8,681 nucleotides of DNA from positions 539-9,219 of the forward strand of contig DBMN01000362.1 of assembly GCA_002298965.1 (NCBI GenBank), written 5' to 3'. The notes under the pieces are model-generated. The model saw only the letters and a list, made by a program, of their open reading frames with translations. It had not been told where the DNA came from and made no database searches. Both the position numbers and the translations under genes were made by a program. How positions within the stretch are numbered: the stretch's first letter is position 1; the number at the start of each line of letters is the position of its first letter. The stretch comes from Rhizobiales bacterium UBA697 (GTDB lineage Bacteria > Pseudomonadota > Alphaproteobacteria > Rhizobiales > Ancalomicrobiaceae). Of the stretch, positions 7,763 through 8,681 are shown one piece after another.

Positions 7763-8063
7763 GGCGAGCCCGTCGCCGGCCTCGGGGAAGACGCGAAGCG
7801 GCCGCCCGCGAGGGTGTCGCCGTCTTCGCAGATCGACCGCGGACTGACAAGATGCATCCGTGTCGGACCGCACGCTCCGGCGGTGGCGCGTCGTCGCGCC
7901 GACGGCCCGCAGACGGACCGGAGACGGCCCGCAGACGGCCCGGAGACGGCCCCGACTCACCCCTCGTCGAGGGTGCTTCCGGCCGCGCAAGACGGCTTGC
8001 CACTTTGTGAACATTTTTTTCTGAGCAATCTCGTCAGGTCGAGCCGTTTGCGTGGAGGGATTC
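7763..8063. other. Non-coding gap between the tRNA gene and the SIMPL region
   Basis: I see no convincing gene in these 301 bases; open frames here lack ribosome sites and family resemblance. The gap must hold the tRNA promoter on the minus strand; TTGTCA (7850-7845) is a fair -35, but no good -10 follows at the right distance. It contains a 6-bp hairpin (GGCGCG 7885-7890, CGCGCC 7895-7900), the 11-bp tandem repeats at 7901-7955, a weak GCAAG/CTTGC stem (7987-8000), and an A/T-rich patch with seven Ts (8014-8020). The patch may mark a plus-strand promoter for the SIMPL gene. Confidence 0.6.
7901..7955. repeat. Five tandem 11-bp repeats
   Basis: Five consecutive units read GACGGCCCGCA, GACGGACCGGA, GACGGCCCGCA, GACGGCCCGGA and GACGGCCCCGA (consensus GACGGCCCGSA). 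Units 1 and 3 are identical. The alternation of CGCA and CGGA endings suggests growth by duplication of a 22-bp pair. The period is close to one DNA helical turn. A 6-bp hairpin directly abuts the array at 7885-7900. Confidence 0.85.
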
Positions 8064-8108
8064 ATGCGAGCGGCTTTTGTTTCGGAACCGAGAGGTCGCA
8101 CGGTTTGA
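8064..8108 (+). CDS. Possible 14-residue leader peptide upstream of the SIMPL gene
   Basis: ATG 8064 is preceded by GGAGGG (8054-8059), the strongest ribosome site in this part of the window, four to five bases away. The frame encodes MRAAFVSEPRGRTV and stops at TGA 8106-8108. That stop overlaps the TTG at 8105-8107, which is in frame with the downstream SIMPL gene. It may be a translated leader that couples or tunes expression of that gene. No conservation evidence is available and the peptide has no recognised motif. Confidence 0.35.
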   Translation: MRAAFVSEPRGRTV

Positions 8109-8146
8109 AGAGCGCGAAGGTCGAACGATCCAGCCGCGAGACGGGC

Positions 8147-8681
8147 ATGAAGACGGGACGCGTCCACGGGATGCGGCTCGGCACCATCGCGCTTCTCTCC
8201 GCCCTCGCCCTGTCGCGCTCCGCGATCGCCGCCGAACCGGTCGTCCCCACCCTCGTCGTCACCGCCACCGGCGAAGTGTCCGCCACGCCCGACATCGCCG
8301 ACGTCTCGGTCGGCGTCGTCTCGGAAGGCCGCACCACCGCCGAGGCGATGAAGAAGGCCGACGAGGCCGCGAGCGCGCTTCTCGCCGAGGCCCGCGCCGC
8401 CGGTCTCGACAAGGCCGACGTCGCCACCGTCGATTTCTCCGTGCAGCCCGTCTGGGCGTCGTCGACCGCCTCGTCCGGTCCCGCCCGCATCACCGGCTAC
8501 ACGGTCTCCAACCAGTTCTCGCTGAAGGTCCGCCGTCTCGCCGACCTCGGCCCGCTGCTCGAGCGTCTGGTCGCTCGCGGCGCCAATTCCGTCTCCGGCA
8601 TCGCCTTCGACGTCTCCGACGCCGACAAGCGCCGCGACGAGGCCCGCCTCGCCGCCGTGGCCGCCGCGCGGGCGCGCGCCG
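8147..8681 (+). CDS. SIMPL-domain (DUF541) secreted protein, 3' end outside window
   Basis: The frame is open to the window end, giving 178 full codons. A signal peptide is visible: a basic n-region, the hydrophobic LGTIALLSALAL, and SAIA|AEP as a likely signal peptidase I site, so export to the periplasm is expected. The mature part matches the SIMPL/DUF541 family (E. coli YggE, Brucella BP26). Landmarks are VVTATGEVSATPDIADVSVG, an EAMKKADEAASALLAEARAAG helix, VATVDFSVQPVW, ITGYTVSNQFSLKVR, and DADKRRDEARLAAVAAARAR. Known members form periplasmic oligomers; BP26 is an immunodominant Brucella antigen, and the molecular function is unclear. The start is uncertain. ATG 8147 gives a charged n-region, ATG 8171 a minimal signal peptide, and TTG 8105 a long n-region but overlaps the leader ORF stop; none of the three has a strong ribosome site. 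Confidence 0.88.
   Translation, partial: MKTGRVHGMRLGTIALLSALALSRSAIAAEPVVPTLVVTATGEVSATPDIADVSVGVVSEGRTTAEAMKKADEAASALLAEARAAGLDKADVATVDFSVQPVWASSTASSGPARITGYTVSNQFSLKVRRLADLGPLLERLVARGANSVSGIAFDVSDADKRRDEARLAAVAAARARA

Noticed and set aside
7885..7955. CRISPR-like array
   Set aside because: The 11-bp units are directly adjacent with no spacers, far shorter than CRISPR repeats, and there is no cas gene.
7463..8010. Plus-strand frames covering the tRNA and the repeat array, with a GPEGFEPPT or RDSNPQP-like segment
   Set aside because: These peptides are the well-known spurious translation of the antisense of a tRNA T-arm and acceptor stem, not genes.
7987..8020. Possible intrinsic terminator, GCAAG/CTTGC stem followed by seven Ts
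   Set aside because: The stem has only five pairs and the T-tract begins 13 bases after it, too far for a classic terminator.

Overview
The window is GC-rich DNA with strong G/C preference at third codon positions, and its proteins look alphaproteobacterial. The tRNA sequence, the SIMPL protein of the Brucella BP26 type and the hairpin-forming intergenic repeats suggest a Hyphomicrobiales (rhizobial-type) chromosome. This placement is inference from family resemblance; no species is claimed. It is mostly ordinary catabolic chromosome. I found no defence system, CRISPR array, transposase, integrase or phage gene, and no clear case for a new multi-gene system.

Layout. At 1-357 (+) is the C-terminal part of an aldo/keto reductase whose sequence mixes two family signatures. 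After 40 bp with a small hairpin comes garD (398-1945, +), galactarate dehydratase, the first step of galactarate breakdown. A strong hairpin (2010-2031) separates it from a convergent minus-strand gene (2057-2356) for a 99-residue flagellar rod-like protein that stands alone and uses a TTG start. Upstream of that on the minus strand is a lactate-use locus: lldP (lactate permease, 3663-5393) followed by lldD (FMN L-lactate dehydrogenase, 2445-3575), with a 12-bp hairpin between them. Divergent to lldP is a FadR-family GntR regulator (5582-6343, +), very probably LldR. The shared 188-bp promoter region holds two inverted repeats near lldP and a third palindrome near lldR.

The interval between the lldR-like gene and the convergent adenine deaminase gene (6576-7598, -) carries several hairpins and two inverted copies of a 45-bp repeat whose stem shows a compensatory base-pair change. 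Upstream of the deaminase, on the same strand, is a CAU-anticodon tRNA (7687-7762), most likely tRNA-Ile2, which needs lysidine. A roughly 300-bp gap follows, holding five 11-bp tandem repeats, an A/T-rich patch and then a 14-codon mini-ORF with a strong ribosome site. The window ends inside a gene for a secreted SIMPL-domain (DUF541) protein.

How the genes work together. The lld genes form one unit: LldP imports lactate, LldD oxidises it to pyruvate and passes electrons to the respiratory chain, and the FadR-type protein probably represses lldPD until lactate is present. GarD feeds a sugar-acid pathway whose later enzymes are not in the window. The deaminase serves purine salvage. The most useful leads are the operator architecture, the structured repeat pair, the 11-bp repeat array, and the mini-ORF whose stop overlaps a possible TTG start of the SIMPL gene.
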